Assembly (NCBI GenBank): GCA_965197385.1
Contig: CBDANA010000005.1
Span: forward strand, 1-64,000
Reading direction: 5' to 3'
Length of the DNA stretch: 64,000 nt
Origin: G963667915 sp965197385
GTDB taxonomy: Bacteria; Acidobacteriota; Vicinamibacteria; Vicinamibacterales; UBA823
The notes under the pieces were generated by a model. The model was not told the DNA's origin. It saw only the letters and a list, made by a program, of their open reading frames with translations, and made no database searches. Below, piece after piece: positions 34,000-41,947 of this stretch; position 1 is the stretch's first letter, and every line of letters begins with the position of its first letter. Position numbers and translations under genes: made by a program.

Positions 34000-35334
34000 A
34001 TGTTGACCGAGCTTGGCCGCGCCGACGACTACATCGAGCTGTTCCTTGACGGCCGGCTGACGTGGAATCCGCTCAGCGCGCCGTGGCTCGATGCGTACTC
34101 GCTCGCCTACACCGTCGCGTCGTTGCTCAACCAACTGTTCGGCAAGGGGAAAGAACCCTTCTGGCAACAGGCCTACACGAATCTGGTCCGCTGGATCATC
34201 GAGCTGTACCGGGTGCTGCCGCCCCAGGACGGCAGCGACACGCCCGGATGGGTGACGCTGCGCGACGTCTACCACTGCGCCATCGACAAGGCGCTGTTCG
34301 CCAAGAAGATCGAACAGGCGCAGACCTACGCGACGGCGCTCGGCGGCGAGTGGATCACCATCGCGGCGGCGGCGCTCACCCGCGACCACGTCACCCCGCT
34401 GCGAGCGGTCGGGTTTCAGCCGCACCCGGCCGACCCTGACCGCTTTCGTGCGCGCCCGACGACGGCCGTGTTCGAGTACCTCACGACCCACACGATCACG
34501 CATGCGCGTGAGCGGTTCGAGAGTGCCCACGCGACCCAGATCCGGCTCCGCGTGGAAGCCGTGCATCGCTGGTACGTCCACGACTGGAACACCCTCGATA
34601 ACAAGATCCGGTCGAGCATCGTGGAAGGCGTCTCGGTGTTCCTCAGCATGTTCGACCTGCCGAGTGTCGCGCGGGTGTTTTGCCCGCCCGCGCCCGAGGC
34701 GCGGCAGCGCCGACGACCGGCCGACCAGGAGCCGACCGACACGCACGGCACGGACACCACCCCCCTCGCGGCGATCGCCTTGAGCGGCGACCTGCCGCCC
34801 CTGGACCAACTCATCGAGCGCGGCACGGTGCTGGCCCTCAACATGCCCGCCGGCACCAATCCAGCCCTGGCCCGCGCCATCGGCGTGATGCTCAAAAATG
34901 CGTGGCTCCAATCGCTCCTGCGACGGCCGGCGGCGATGCAGCGCGAGCCCGCACGCTACGTCCGGCCGGCCGTCTTCATCTGCGACGAATATCAAGCGTT
35001 CGCCAGCGTCGGCGAGGACGATCCGAGCGGCGACGAGAAAGCCTTTGCCCTCACCCGGCAGTGCCGCGTGATCCCCATCGTCGCCACGCAATCCATCAGC
35101 TCGCTCCGCTCCGTGCTCGGCAGCTCCGAGGCGTGGCGGACGCTCTTGCAAACGCTCCGCACCCGGATATTTTTGAGCCTCAGCGACGAGGCCAGCGCCG
35201 AGATCGCCTCGAAGCTGTGCGGGCAGGTGGCCAAGATCAAAAGCTCGTACACGATCAACGAAAGCGCGAAATCGAGCGGTGTGAATCTCATGTCCGCCCA
35301 GGCCGGCGGCGGGCTCGCGGGTGACGACGGGTGA
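34000..35334 (+). CDS. VirD4/TraG-type coupling ATPase, C-terminal part (5'-truncated)
   Basis: The frame begins in the middle of the family at MLTELGRADDYIELFLDGRL, so Walker A is absent. It contains KEPFWQQAYTNLVRWIIELY, VLALNMPAGTNPALARAIGV, the TraM-recognition/Walker B region RYVRPAVFICDEYQAFASVG, VIPIVATQSISSLRSVLGSS and RTRIFLSLSDEASAEIASKL. These are typical of the ATPase end of VirD4. ATG 34000 can be read as a start, but no ribosome site is evident and the product could not bind ATP. The C-terminus is out of frame: after about 35320 the next ORF overlaps. Confidence 0.75.
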   Translation: MLTELGRADDYIELFLDGRLTWNPLSAPWLDAYSLAYTVASLLNQLFGKGKEPFWQQAYTNLVRWIIELYRVLPPQDGSDTPGWVTLRDVYHCAIDKALFAKKIEQAQTYATALGGEWITIAAAALTRDHVTPLRAVGFQPHPADPDRFRARPTTAVFEYLTTHTITHARERFESAHATQIRLRVEAVHRWYVHDWNTLDNKIRSSIVEGVSVFLSMFDLPSVARVFCPPAPEARQRRRPADQEPTDTHGTDTTPLAAIALSGDLPPLDQLIERGTVLALNMPAGTNPALARAIGVMLKNAWLQSLLRRPAAMQREPARYVRPAVFICDEYQAFASVGEDDPSGDEKAFALTRQCRVIPIVATQSISSLRSVLGSSEAWRTLLQTLRTRIFLSLSDEASAEIASKLCGQVAKIKSSYTINESAKSSGVNLMSAQAGGGLAGDDG

Positions 35335-35624
35335 TCGCCTCACGCTCGAAGCTGACGCGGTCGGCCACCCTACGGCGGTCTACGACCTGCTCGCGCGGCT
35401 GGACCCGGCGGGACGCTTCCACCTCTACCGTGTCACCCAGGTCGAGCTGGCGGCGTCGGTGATCACGGAGATCAACCAGCCGCCAAAGCACGTCACGATT
35501 CGCCTCACCTGTCAACGAGTGCTCCCTGCCCTACGACGACCTCGGCCTGACCCTGCGCGCCATGCTGCACGCCTCCGGGATCGAGCCAAAAGCGCCCGCC
35601 GAGGCGGTGACCCCTGCGGGATGA
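35321..35624 (+). pseudogene. small hypothetical protein, frameshifted (or tail of the coupling protein)
   Basis: The GTG 35321 frame reads TLEADAVGHPTAVYDLLARL, FHLYRVTQVELAASVITEI and PPKHVTIRLTC. After a one-base shift near 35510 it continues NECSLPYDDLGLTLRAML and GIEPKAPAEAVTPAG to TGA 35622-35624. It overlaps the end of the virD4 frame and the start of the next ORF (ATGA at 35621). It may be a separate small gene, or the real C-terminus of the coupling protein after a frameshift. Confidence 0.4.
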
Positions 35625-35790
35625 CGCCGCGGGAGGCCCTCCTCGACCTCGTGGCCCGTGTCGGGGCCCGACACGGTGGGGCGGTGCGGATCAGCGAGAC
35701 CGACGTACGCCAGTGGCCGGCGGAGGCCGCCTCTGCCCTCAAGGCGCACCGGCTCCTGGTCCGGGCGCGTCCCTGCCAGGACCGTGGCCC
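35621..35790 (+). pseudogene. small hypothetical protein, 3'-truncated
   Basis: ATG 35621 begins MTPREALLDLVARVGARHGG and continues VRISETDVRQWPAEAASALK with HRLLVRA. After about 35790 the sequence instead becomes the linker of an ArdC-type protein in another frame. The N-terminal half looks like a small helical regulator or zinc protein whose cysteine-containing end has been replaced. Family unknown. Confidence 0.35.
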
Positions 35791-35841
35791 GACCGCCCGA
35801 CCACCGAGGGGAAGGCCGAGCGGGAACACACGCGCCCGCCG

Positions 35842-36516
35842 ATGGTCCGCTGCTATGCCGTGTTCAACGTCGCACAGGCGGACGGCCTGAAGCTGGAACG
35901 GAAGGGCGACGACCGCGAAAAAGAGCCCGAGTGGAAGGCCCATCAGACGGCCGAGCGGGTGATTCAGGAGAGCGGGATTCACGTCGCCCACGTGCGCGGC
36001 GACCGGGCCTTTTACAACCTCCAGACCGACACGGTGACGCTCCCCGAGCGCGAGCAGTTCGCCACGGCGAACGGCTATTACCAGACCGCCTTACACGAAC
36101 TCGGCCACGCCACCGGCCACCCCGAGCGGATGGACCGCGACACCTTGAAGCAAGGCGCGGGGCACTTCGGCAGCGTGGAGTACGCCCGCGAAGAACTCCG
36201 CGCGGAAATGTCCGCGATGATGACGGGTGAACGTGTCGGCGTGGGACACGACGGCAGCCGTGGCGCGGCGTATGTCAAGGGCTGGTTGAAGGCGCTGGAA
36301 CAAGACCCGAAGGAGATGTACAAGGCGGCCGCCGACGCACAGAAAATCTCCGATTACCTGATGCGTCCCATCCGCGAACGCGAGCAGACGACGGACAAGG
36401 AACATGGGGAGCTGGCCGAGAAATACTCGGCCGCGCGCAGCCCGCAGATCAGCCAGACGCCCCCACCGCAGCAGCCGCCGCAGAGCCACGAGCGGGAGGC
36501 CGGCATCAGCCGCTAG
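35842..36516 (+). CDS. ArdC-like protein, zincin-like C-terminal domain (N-terminal domain missing)
   Basis: A 224-residue frame from ATG 35842 (open upstream to 35713). MVRCYAVFNVAQADGLKLER, SGIHVAHVRGDRAFYNLQTD, ANGYYQTALHELGHATGHPE (HExxH zinc site), VEYAREELRAEMSAMMTGER (distal Glu) and a helical tail make up the metallopeptidase-like half of ArdC. The ssDNA-binding half is absent upstream. It matches the damaged copy at 28330-28975 residue for residue over most of its length. It lies 9 bp before the next gene, so probably cotranscribed with the transfer genes. Confidence 0.7.
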   Translation: MVRCYAVFNVAQADGLKLERKGDDREKEPEWKAHQTAERVIQESGIHVAHVRGDRAFYNLQTDTVTLPEREQFATANGYYQTALHELGHATGHPERMDRDTLKQGAGHFGSVEYAREELRAEMSAMMTGERVGVGHDGSRGAAYVKGWLKALEQDPKEMYKAAADAQKISDYLMRPIREREQTTDKEHGELAEKYSAARSPQISQTPPPQQPPQSHEREAGISR

Positions 36517-36525
36517 GCGCTCACC

Positions 36526-37836
36526 ATGTTGGACCGTTCCGATCTTCTCTGGCGAGACGACGACCCGACGCCGGCCACCACGCCGGCGCGGGACGACCAC
36601 GCGAAGGATGACCAGGCGCGCGAGGTCACAGCACGACCGGGCGCGCCAGGTCACACCCGCGCCACGGCCGACGAGCCGGCGCGGGATGGTGAAGACCGGC
36701 CGGAGGAACCCGCCGGCCACGACTTCAAGGGGTTTGAGCAGGAACCTGCCGGCCCGCGCGATCATCCCGAGTGGACCCCGCAGCAGCGCGCCAACCACGA
36801 GGCGCACCAAGCCCGGCTTGCCCGCATCCGCGAGGAACGCGCGCCCGAGTGGGCGCGCCAGGATGCGCGGGATCGCCAGGATGAGGCCGCCCGCAAGCAC
36901 GCGCGCGAAGCCCGCGCGAACTACCGACGACCCACGCGCGCGGACCGGGCCCGCCAGGAGCGGGCCGGCCACCGCACGAAGCCCGACCCGCAGACACGCA
37001 CCAGCGGCCATCGGCGGGAACACGCCGCGCGCGCGCAAGACCCCGAGGCGCGCCAACGGCCGCGCCGTAGCAGGACCGAACGCACGCGCGATGCGGTGGC
37101 CGACGTGGGGCTCTATCGCGCCGTGTCCTATACAGACCTGTCCGACCAACATTTTGACGGCCACCCCTACGCCACCCGGCGCAGCGTCAATCACATGATC
37201 CGCGCTGGGCTGATCGAGGAACACGAGGCGACCGGGCCGGCCGGCCAGACGTTCACAGTCCTCACCGCGACCGAACGCGGGCGAGACGCCGCCCAGCGCG
37301 CGGCGGTCGACGCCGGCCACGTCCCCGAGCAGCAGACGTGGAGTGGCATGGTGAAGCCCGCCGAGCTGTCGCATGACACGGCCGTGTACCGCGCCGCGCT
37401 CGGCGAGCGGGCGCGCATCGAGGCCGAGGGCGGGCGCGTGACCCGCGTCCGGCTCGATGCCGAACTCAAACAGATTGTCGCCACCGCGACCGAGAAGGCG
37501 CGCGCCGAGGGCGGCGACCGCGCGGCGCACGAGGCGAAGCTCGCCGCCGCGCAGGCGCTCGGGCTCCACGTCGTCAACAACGAGCAGGTGTTGTATCCCG
37601 ACGCCCAGCTCGACATCGAGGACGCCAATGGTGTGAGCGGCCGGGTGAACGTGGAGATTGTGTCCGAGCATTACCACGCGGCGGCGATCGCGGCGAAGGC
37701 CGGCGCCGGCTTTGCGATGCACGGCAGCAGCCGATCCGCCACCCGGAAGATCGCCCGCGCGCTGGCGCGCGAAACCGACAGTGGGCCGGGCGGCGGCGAG
37801 GCACGCGCCGGCCGCGATGGATCGGTGGAGCTGTAG
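36526..37836 (+). CDS. conjugative-element hypothetical protein with winged helix
   Basis: A 436-residue protein. Residues 1-190 are charged and low-complexity (Arg/Ala/Glu/Asp-rich, e.g. ARLARIREERAPEWARQDAR), suggesting a disordered linker. Residues 190-270 form a winged helix (VADVGLYRAVSYTDLS, RRSVNHMIRAGLIEEHEATG, FTVLTATERGRDAAQ). The rest (KQIVATATEKARAE, GRVNVEIVSEHYHAAAIAA, HGSSRSATRKIARAL) resembles the end of MobC/relaxase-accessory proteins and restriction-like folds. It sits between ardC and the mating-pair genes, so a DNA-processing role is likely, but the family is not certain. The 724-residue reverse ORF over it is a shadow. Confidence 0.55.
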   Translation: MLDRSDLLWRDDDPTPATTPARDDHAKDDQAREVTARPGAPGHTRATADEPARDGEDRPEEPAGHDFKGFEQEPAGPRDHPEWTPQQRANHEAHQARLARIREERAPEWARQDARDRQDEAARKHAREARANYRRPTRADRARQERAGHRTKPDPQTRTSGHRREHAARAQDPEARQRPRRSRTERTRDAVADVGLYRAVSYTDLSDQHFDGHPYATRRSVNHMIRAGLIEEHEATGPAGQTFTVLTATERGRDAAQRAAVDAGHVPEQQTWSGMVKPAELSHDTAVYRAALGERARIEAEGGRVTRVRLDAELKQIVATATEKARAEGGDRAAHEAKLAAAQALGLHVVNNEQVLYPDAQLDIEDANGVSGRVNVEIVSEHYHAAAIAAKAGAGFAMHGSSRSATRKIARALARETDSGPGGGEARAGRDGSVEL

Positions 37837-37839
37837 ACG

Positions 37840-38160
37840 ATGCAGCCGATCACCGTGGCCCTCGGGCTGACCGTCACGATCCTCGCGCTCACGGCGCTCC
37901 TGGCCGGGCCGCAGTTTGTCTACCTGGCCCCGCACACCCGTGTCCTGGTCTCGCAGTACTGGCCGGCGCTCACCGCCTACGGCGCGCTCGCCGTGCTGTC
38001 GCTGATCGTGGCGCTCTACGCGACCGCGCGCGCGGCCGGGCTCGCGGACCTCGGGCGGAAGGTGGATCTGGTCGAACGGTCGATCCGGCGCGGCGCGGGC
38101 GGCGATCCGGAGCTGGCCGAACAGATGCAGCAGCAGGACCGGGGAGATTTTGACGAATGA
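37840..38160 (+). CDS. small two-helix membrane protein
   Basis: 106 residues starting at ATG 37840, 4 bp after the preceding stop. Two transmembrane helices (TVALGLTVTILALTALLAG; YGALAVLSLIVALYATARAA) are followed by a charged cytoplasmic helix (LGRKVDLVERSIRR) and an acidic tail. The position directly before virB2 suggests a minor transfer component. No family recognised. Confidence 0.55.
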   Translation: MQPITVALGLTVTILALTALLAGPQFVYLAPHTRVLVSQYWPALTAYGALAVLSLIVALYATARAAGLADLGRKVDLVERSIRRGAGGDPELAEQMQQQDRGDFDE

Positions 38161-38246
38161 CCCGCGGGCACGAGGCCGACACTCGGCGCGGCTCGAGAAC
38201 GGCCGTTGAGCCCGCGCCCACACACACACCACACAAGGAGAACACC

Positions 38247-38540
38247 ATGCACTCGCACCGCTCACACTGGATCACCGCCCTTGCGGCCCTGTTCACCGTG
38301 GGGCTTATCGAGGCGCCCGTATTCGCCCAGGGCGTCAGCCCGTGGCTGAACGCCGTCGACGTGCTGCAACAGGCATTCACCGGCCCCCTCGCGCGCGGCC
38401 TGTCGCTGATTGCGATTGTCATCGGCGGGCTGATGTTCGCCTTCGGCGAAGGCGGCAGCAAGAAGGCGCTGGCCGGCATCATCTTCGGGCTGGGCATGGC
38501 GATGGGCGCGGCGAACTTCCTCACGTGGCTCTTTTCATGA
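38247..38540 (+). CDS. VirB2/TrbC-type conjugative pilin
   Basis: 97 residues from ATG 38247 with AAGGAGAAC upstream. A long signal peptide (ITALAALFTVGLIEAPVFA) is followed by the mature pilin PWLNAVDVLQQAFTGPLAR, then GLSLIAIVIGGLMFAFGEGG and ALAGIIFGLGMAMGAANFLT, two hydrophobic helices with a short polar loop as in VirB2/TrbC. Its stop overlaps the start of virB3 (ATGA). The pilin subunit polymerises into the mating pilus. Confidence 0.85.
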   Translation: MHSHRSHWITALAALFTVGLIEAPVFAQGVSPWLNAVDVLQQAFTGPLARGLSLIAIVIGGLMFAFGEGGSKKALAGIIFGLGMAMGAANFLTWLFS

Positions 38541-38863
38541 CCATCGGCCACGGTGCGCGCCCCTGGCACGCGTACCCGGCGCTCTCGGCCCCCCTCACCA
38601 TGCTGGGGGTCGAACGGCGCTGGTTCCTCTTGTCGGCCACGATCGGCATGGCCATGTGGAACGCGATCAACAGCATCCTGATCGGCGCGGGGATGTTTTG
38701 CCTCTTGTACGCCGTGGGCTGGTGGACATGGCGCACTGACCCGCACATGCTCAGTCTCTTGCGTGAATCCGTCCGGTTCAAAACGCGCTACGACCCGGCG
38801 AAGTGGGCCGCGCAGCCGTGGTACGTCCTCATCACCCAGGCGCGCGGGGCACGCCGATCATGA
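38537..38863 (+). CDS. VirB3/TrbD-type inner-membrane protein
   Basis: 108 residues overlapping virB2 by ATGA (start 38537) and virB4 by the same arrangement (start 38860). RPWHAYPALSAPLTMLGVER is the usual VirB3 opening, followed by a hydrophobic hairpin (INSILIGAGMFCLLYAVGWW) and LRESVRFKTRYDPAKWAAQP. VirB3 associates with the VirB4 ATPase at the inner membrane. The tight overlaps imply translational coupling of virB2-virB3-virB4. Confidence 0.82.
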   Translation: MTIGHGARPWHAYPALSAPLTMLGVERRWFLLSATIGMAMWNAINSILIGAGMFCLLYAVGWWTWRTDPHMLSLLRESVRFKTRYDPAKWAAQPWYVLITQARGARRS

Positions 38864-41292
38864 CCACCACCGATCGCGACGTGGCCGACCACCACGCGGC
38901 CGGTTCCCTGGCCGACGAGCTGCCGTATTGGGGCTGGCTCCCCGATGAGAGGACGTGTCTCACCCGGCGCGGCGAGCTGGTGACACTCGCCCGCTCGACG
39001 CCGACCGTGGTGGACGGGCACACCCCGGAACAGCTTGACGCCGTGCTCAATCGCTGGACCCGGATGCTGTCAGGCATCGACTCCCGCACGCGGCTGTATT
39101 TCTATCTGCTCCGCCGGCCGGCGACCTTCCCCGACGCCGATACCGGCTTGTCGGCCGTCGCCGACCTCGGGCAACGGAAGCGACGCACGTTCCTTGCCGC
39201 GCGCATCCAACAGATCGACACCTTTGTCGCGTGGTGCTACGACCCAAAACTCTCGACGGCCGCCGCCGGCACGCACAACGCGCCGTGGTGGAAGCACTAC
39301 GTGCAGACGTGGATGACGCGGCGGCGGAATCCCAACGAAGCGATCTACGTCCGCGAGCAGATCGAAGACGCGGCGGCGCGCTTTCGGCAACAGGTCGACG
39401 CCAGCCGTACGCTCGTCGCCGACCTCACCCCGCTCGACATCCTCACGGCACACGCCGGCTCGCGGCTGCTTGCCGAGCTGGTGAACAAGCCCGGCCGCAC
39501 CCCCTGGGATGGGGCGACCGGCAGCGGATTGAATTGGCGGCTCGCCTACTCCGAGCTGGAAGCCGAACGCCGGCATCTTCGCCTGGACGGCGAGCCCGTG
39601 ATTCTCTACTCGCTCTTGTCCCCGCCGGCCAGGGCGACCGCCAATCTTCTGAACGACCTGTACCGCCTCGACAGCGTGATGACCGTCTCGCTCGAATGGC
39701 GACCGTGGGATCTGGACGCGGCGCGCCGCAAGATCCGCGGCGCACAGCGCCACTACTTCTCAAAGCGGTACTCGATGATGGCCCACGTACAGGAAACCGA
39801 GGGCACAGCCAGCGCGATGGTGGACAGCGCGGCCGACGTGGAATCCGGCCGCTTGGGGAATGCGTTGGTCGAGCTGGAAACCGAAGGCGTGGCCTACGGC
39901 GATCTGGCGCTGACGATCGCCTTGCACGGCGAGCTTGAGCAGACCGAACGACTGGACGGCGATCTGCTTCGCATCTTCGCGGCGCACGACGCGAAGGCGA
40001 TCCGCGAAGGGTACGGCCAGCTCCCCGCGTGGTTTTGCCGGCTCCCGGCGCAACCGCGGAAACGACAGGTCCGATCCGTGTTTGTCTCGGCGGGCGCGGC
40101 GGCGTGCCTGGCGCCGATTTACGGCCCGCCGACCGGATCCCCGCGCAGCCGGCACCTGGACCGCGCGGCACTCGCCATCCTCGAAACCCAGTGGCAGACC
40201 CCCTTTCACTACGACCTCTTTCACGGCGACGTCGGCCACACGCTGGTCCTCGGGGCGACCGGCGCGGGGAAGAGCTTCACGCTCAATTTCTTGCTCGTCC
40301 AAGCCCTGCAGTACAACCCGCGCGTGCTCATCCTCGACCTCGGGGGCTCGTACCGCTGGATCACCCGGTTCCTCGGCGGCGGCTACCTGGAGCTGTCCCC
40401 CGACGACGCGACCGGGCACGGCGGCTTCCGCTTGCGACCCTTCGCGCTGCCGCGCACCGAACGGAGCCTGCAGTTTTTAACCGGCTGGATCATGCGCTTG
40501 CTCCGGATCGGCGGCTGGACCGTGACCGGATCGGACCCGTCCGAAATCCGCGCGCGCATCGAGGACCTCTATGCGTTCCCGCCGGCCCGCCGGACGATGA
40601 CCGTCTTTGTCCACTCCTTGCCGGCCGCCATGTGGCCAGCCATGGGGCGCTGGTACGGCACCGGCGCGTGGGGCCGGTACTTCGACAACCCGGCCGATGG
40701 GAACGATCTCGACCTGGCCGACTGGCAGGTGATCGATCTGGCTGGTGCCGCCGAGCATGAGGACTTGTGTGAGGCGGCGCTGTTCTATCTCTTGGAACGG
40801 TTGCGGCTGTCGCTGGAGAACCCCGACGAAACCGCACGGGTGAAATTGATGGTGGTTGATGAAGCGTGGCGCTACCTGCGCGATCCGGCCGTCCTCGCGT
40901 ACTTGGCCGAAGCCGCGAAGACGTGGCGGAAGAAAAACGCGGCGCTCATCATGGCGACCCAAAGCGCCGTGGACGTGACCGGCACGGCCGGGGCCGAGGC
41001 GCTGCTGGAATCCATGCCGACCAAGCTCTTTCTCGCCAACCCCGAGCTGCCCGAGAAGGCGGCCGACATCTTCCGACTCAACCCGTCGGAAGTGGCGACC
41101 ATCCGAGGGCTCGTCTCAAAACAAGAGCTGTATCTCAGACGCCCGAACATGGCCGCGACCGTGCGGCTGGAAGTCGATCCCGAATCGTACTGGCTGTACA
41201 CCTCATCGGCGCGCGACAGTGCGCGCCGCGCCGAGGCGGTTGCACAGCACGGCCTGGAGGCGGCGCTCGCGCACCTGGCCGCCGGGCGCTGA
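38860..41292 (+). CDS. VirB4/TrbE-type secretion ATPase
   Basis: 810 residues from ATG 38860. The N-terminal domain has the TraC/VirB4 features (RTRLYFYLLRRPATFPDADT, RRNPNEAIYVREQIEDAAAR, RKIRGAQRHYFSKRYSMMAH). The ATPase domain starts with HTLVLGATGAGKSFTLNFLL (Walker A), then VLILDLGGSYRWITRFLGGG, LMVVDEAWRYLRDP (Walker B), ALIMATQSAVDVTGTAGAEA and LESMPTKLFLANPELPEKAA. The length is normal for VirB4, which energises pilus assembly and substrate transfer. It is fully open in this sequence, unlike the left half of the element. Confidence 0.9.
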   Translation: MTTTDRDVADHHAAGSLADELPYWGWLPDERTCLTRRGELVTLARSTPTVVDGHTPEQLDAVLNRWTRMLSGIDSRTRLYFYLLRRPATFPDADTGLSAVADLGQRKRRTFLAARIQQIDTFVAWCYDPKLSTAAAGTHNAPWWKHYVQTWMTRRRNPNEAIYVREQIEDAAARFRQQVDASRTLVADLTPLDILTAHAGSRLLAELVNKPGRTPWDGATGSGLNWRLAYSELEAERRHLRLDGEPVILYSLLSPPARATANLLNDLYRLDSVMTVSLEWRPWDLDAARRKIRGAQRHYFSKRYSMMAHVQETEGTASAMVDSAADVESGRLGNALVELETEGVAYGDLALTIALHGELEQTERLDGDLLRIFAAHDAKAIREGYGQLPAWFCRLPAQPRKRQVRSVFVSAGAAACLAPIYGPPTGSPRSRHLDRAALAILETQWQTPFHYDLFHGDVGHTLVLGATGAGKSFTLNFLLVQALQYNPRVLILDLGGSYRWITRFLGGGYLELSPDDATGHGGFRLRPFALPRTERSLQFLTGWIMRLLRIGGWTVTGSDPSEIRARIEDLYAFPPARRTMTVFVHSLPAAMWPAMGRWYGTGAWGRYFDNPADGNDLDLADWQVIDLAGAAEHEDLCEAALFYLLERLRLSLENPDETARVKLMVVDEAWRYLRDPAVLAYLAEAAKTWRKKNAALIMATQSAVDVTGTAGAEALLESMPTKLFLANPELPEKAADIFRLNPSEVATIRGLVSKQELYLRRPNMAATVRLEVDPESYWLYTSSARDSARRAEAVAQHGLEAALAHLAAGR

Positions 41293-41318
41293 GGCCCACG
41301 AACACAAGAGAGGAACCT

Positions 41319-41603
41319 ATGACCCTTCGACGCCCGACCGTTGCCCTGCTCTCGCTGCTCTGGATCGTCCCGGCGCTCGCCCAGGCGCAAGCGCCCCAGG
41401 CCGACGCGCCCGCGCCCGACGCGCCGGCCGGCGCGTCCGTCCTGCAGGTCCAGGACGAACCCGATCAGATCATCCGCGTCAACACGCGCATCCGGCACAC
41501 GACCGTGATTCAACTGCCGGCCGCTGAGACCATCCTCGACTTCATTGTGGGGGATTCGGTGGACCGGTTCAGTAGGGACTATCTTTCGGTGAATTCGCAA
41601 TGA
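41319..41603 (+). pseudogene. VirB9/TrbG-type protein, truncated
   Basis: ATG 41319, with AGAGAGG upstream, begins a signal peptide (VALLSLLWIVPALAQAQA). A Pro/Ala linker is followed by the conserved VirB9 N-terminal strand region: IIRVNTRIRHTTVIQLPAAE and TILDFIVGDSVDRF. After about 41575 the family match ends and the frame closes after ten unrelated residues. VirB9 normally has about 250-300 residues and forms the outer-membrane core complex, so two thirds are missing. This is the right edge of the element. Confidence 0.75.
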
Positions 41604-41947
41604 TAAGTGAAGGATGATCTGGCGAAACTCGCGTTGATTAGGCAGGCTGGGAAGCCTACCCGCGACAGATCACTGATGAGCTGCGATCTGCACCACGTTT
41701 CGGGCAATCGCGCGAGCGCTGTAAGGCGCATCGGACTGATCGAGATGCGATGAACGAGTTGTTCGAGGAACTCCGGGCGCGGGTGCCGGTTCCGTGACGC
41801 GATGCGCGCGCCGGAGACGAAGTCCTCTAAGCCCTTAGCCCTCAGCCTTTAGCCTTTAGCCTTTAGCCTTCCGCTCCAGCTATAATTCCCCGTCCCATTT
41901 CCGCTGCACCAATTGAAACGGGTTTCGTGGACCCCAGGAGGTATCCG
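41604..41947. repeat. junction region with AGCCTTT heptamer tandem repeat and promoter-like TATAAT
   Basis: No gene I can support lies between the virB9 truncation and the SelA-like gene. The heptamer AGCCTTT is repeated four times within about 41844-41870. A perfect TATAAT stands at 41881-41886, and the repeat occupies the place of its -35 box, so repeat-number changes could affect expression. AGGAGGTAT (41936-41944) is the ribosome site for the next gene. Confidence 0.55.

Larger units (their letters stand above)
25777..41603 (+). mobile_element. degraded integrative-conjugative element(s)
   Basis: The stretch holds an AlpA-type regulator, ArdC fragments, a tyrosine integrase, a winged-helix protein, VirD4 pieces and a virB2-virB3-virB4-virB9 run, which together define a type IV secretion based conjugative element. 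The left part is frameshifted, the right part largely open. The element ends inside virB9, so the rest of the transfer apparatus (VirB5/6/8/10/11) is missing, and I see no relaxase I can name. Duplicated VirD4 and ArdC segments indicate two related elements merged together. Confidence 0.7.

Noticed and set aside
33853..35343. 496-codon reverse ORF opposite virD4
   Set aside because: Antisense of a recognised VirD4 ATPase domain; composition biased and no motif.
36091..38265. 724-codon reverse ORF opposite the ardC end, the winged-helix gene and virB2 region
   Set aside because: It is a high-GC antisense shadow: no domain, Arg/Ala/Gly-rich, and it overlaps four forward genes with clear motifs and ribosome sites.
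41830..41875. Heptamer repeat considered as a CRISPR-like array
   Set aside because: Units are 7 bp and contiguous without spacers; there are no cas genes in the window.
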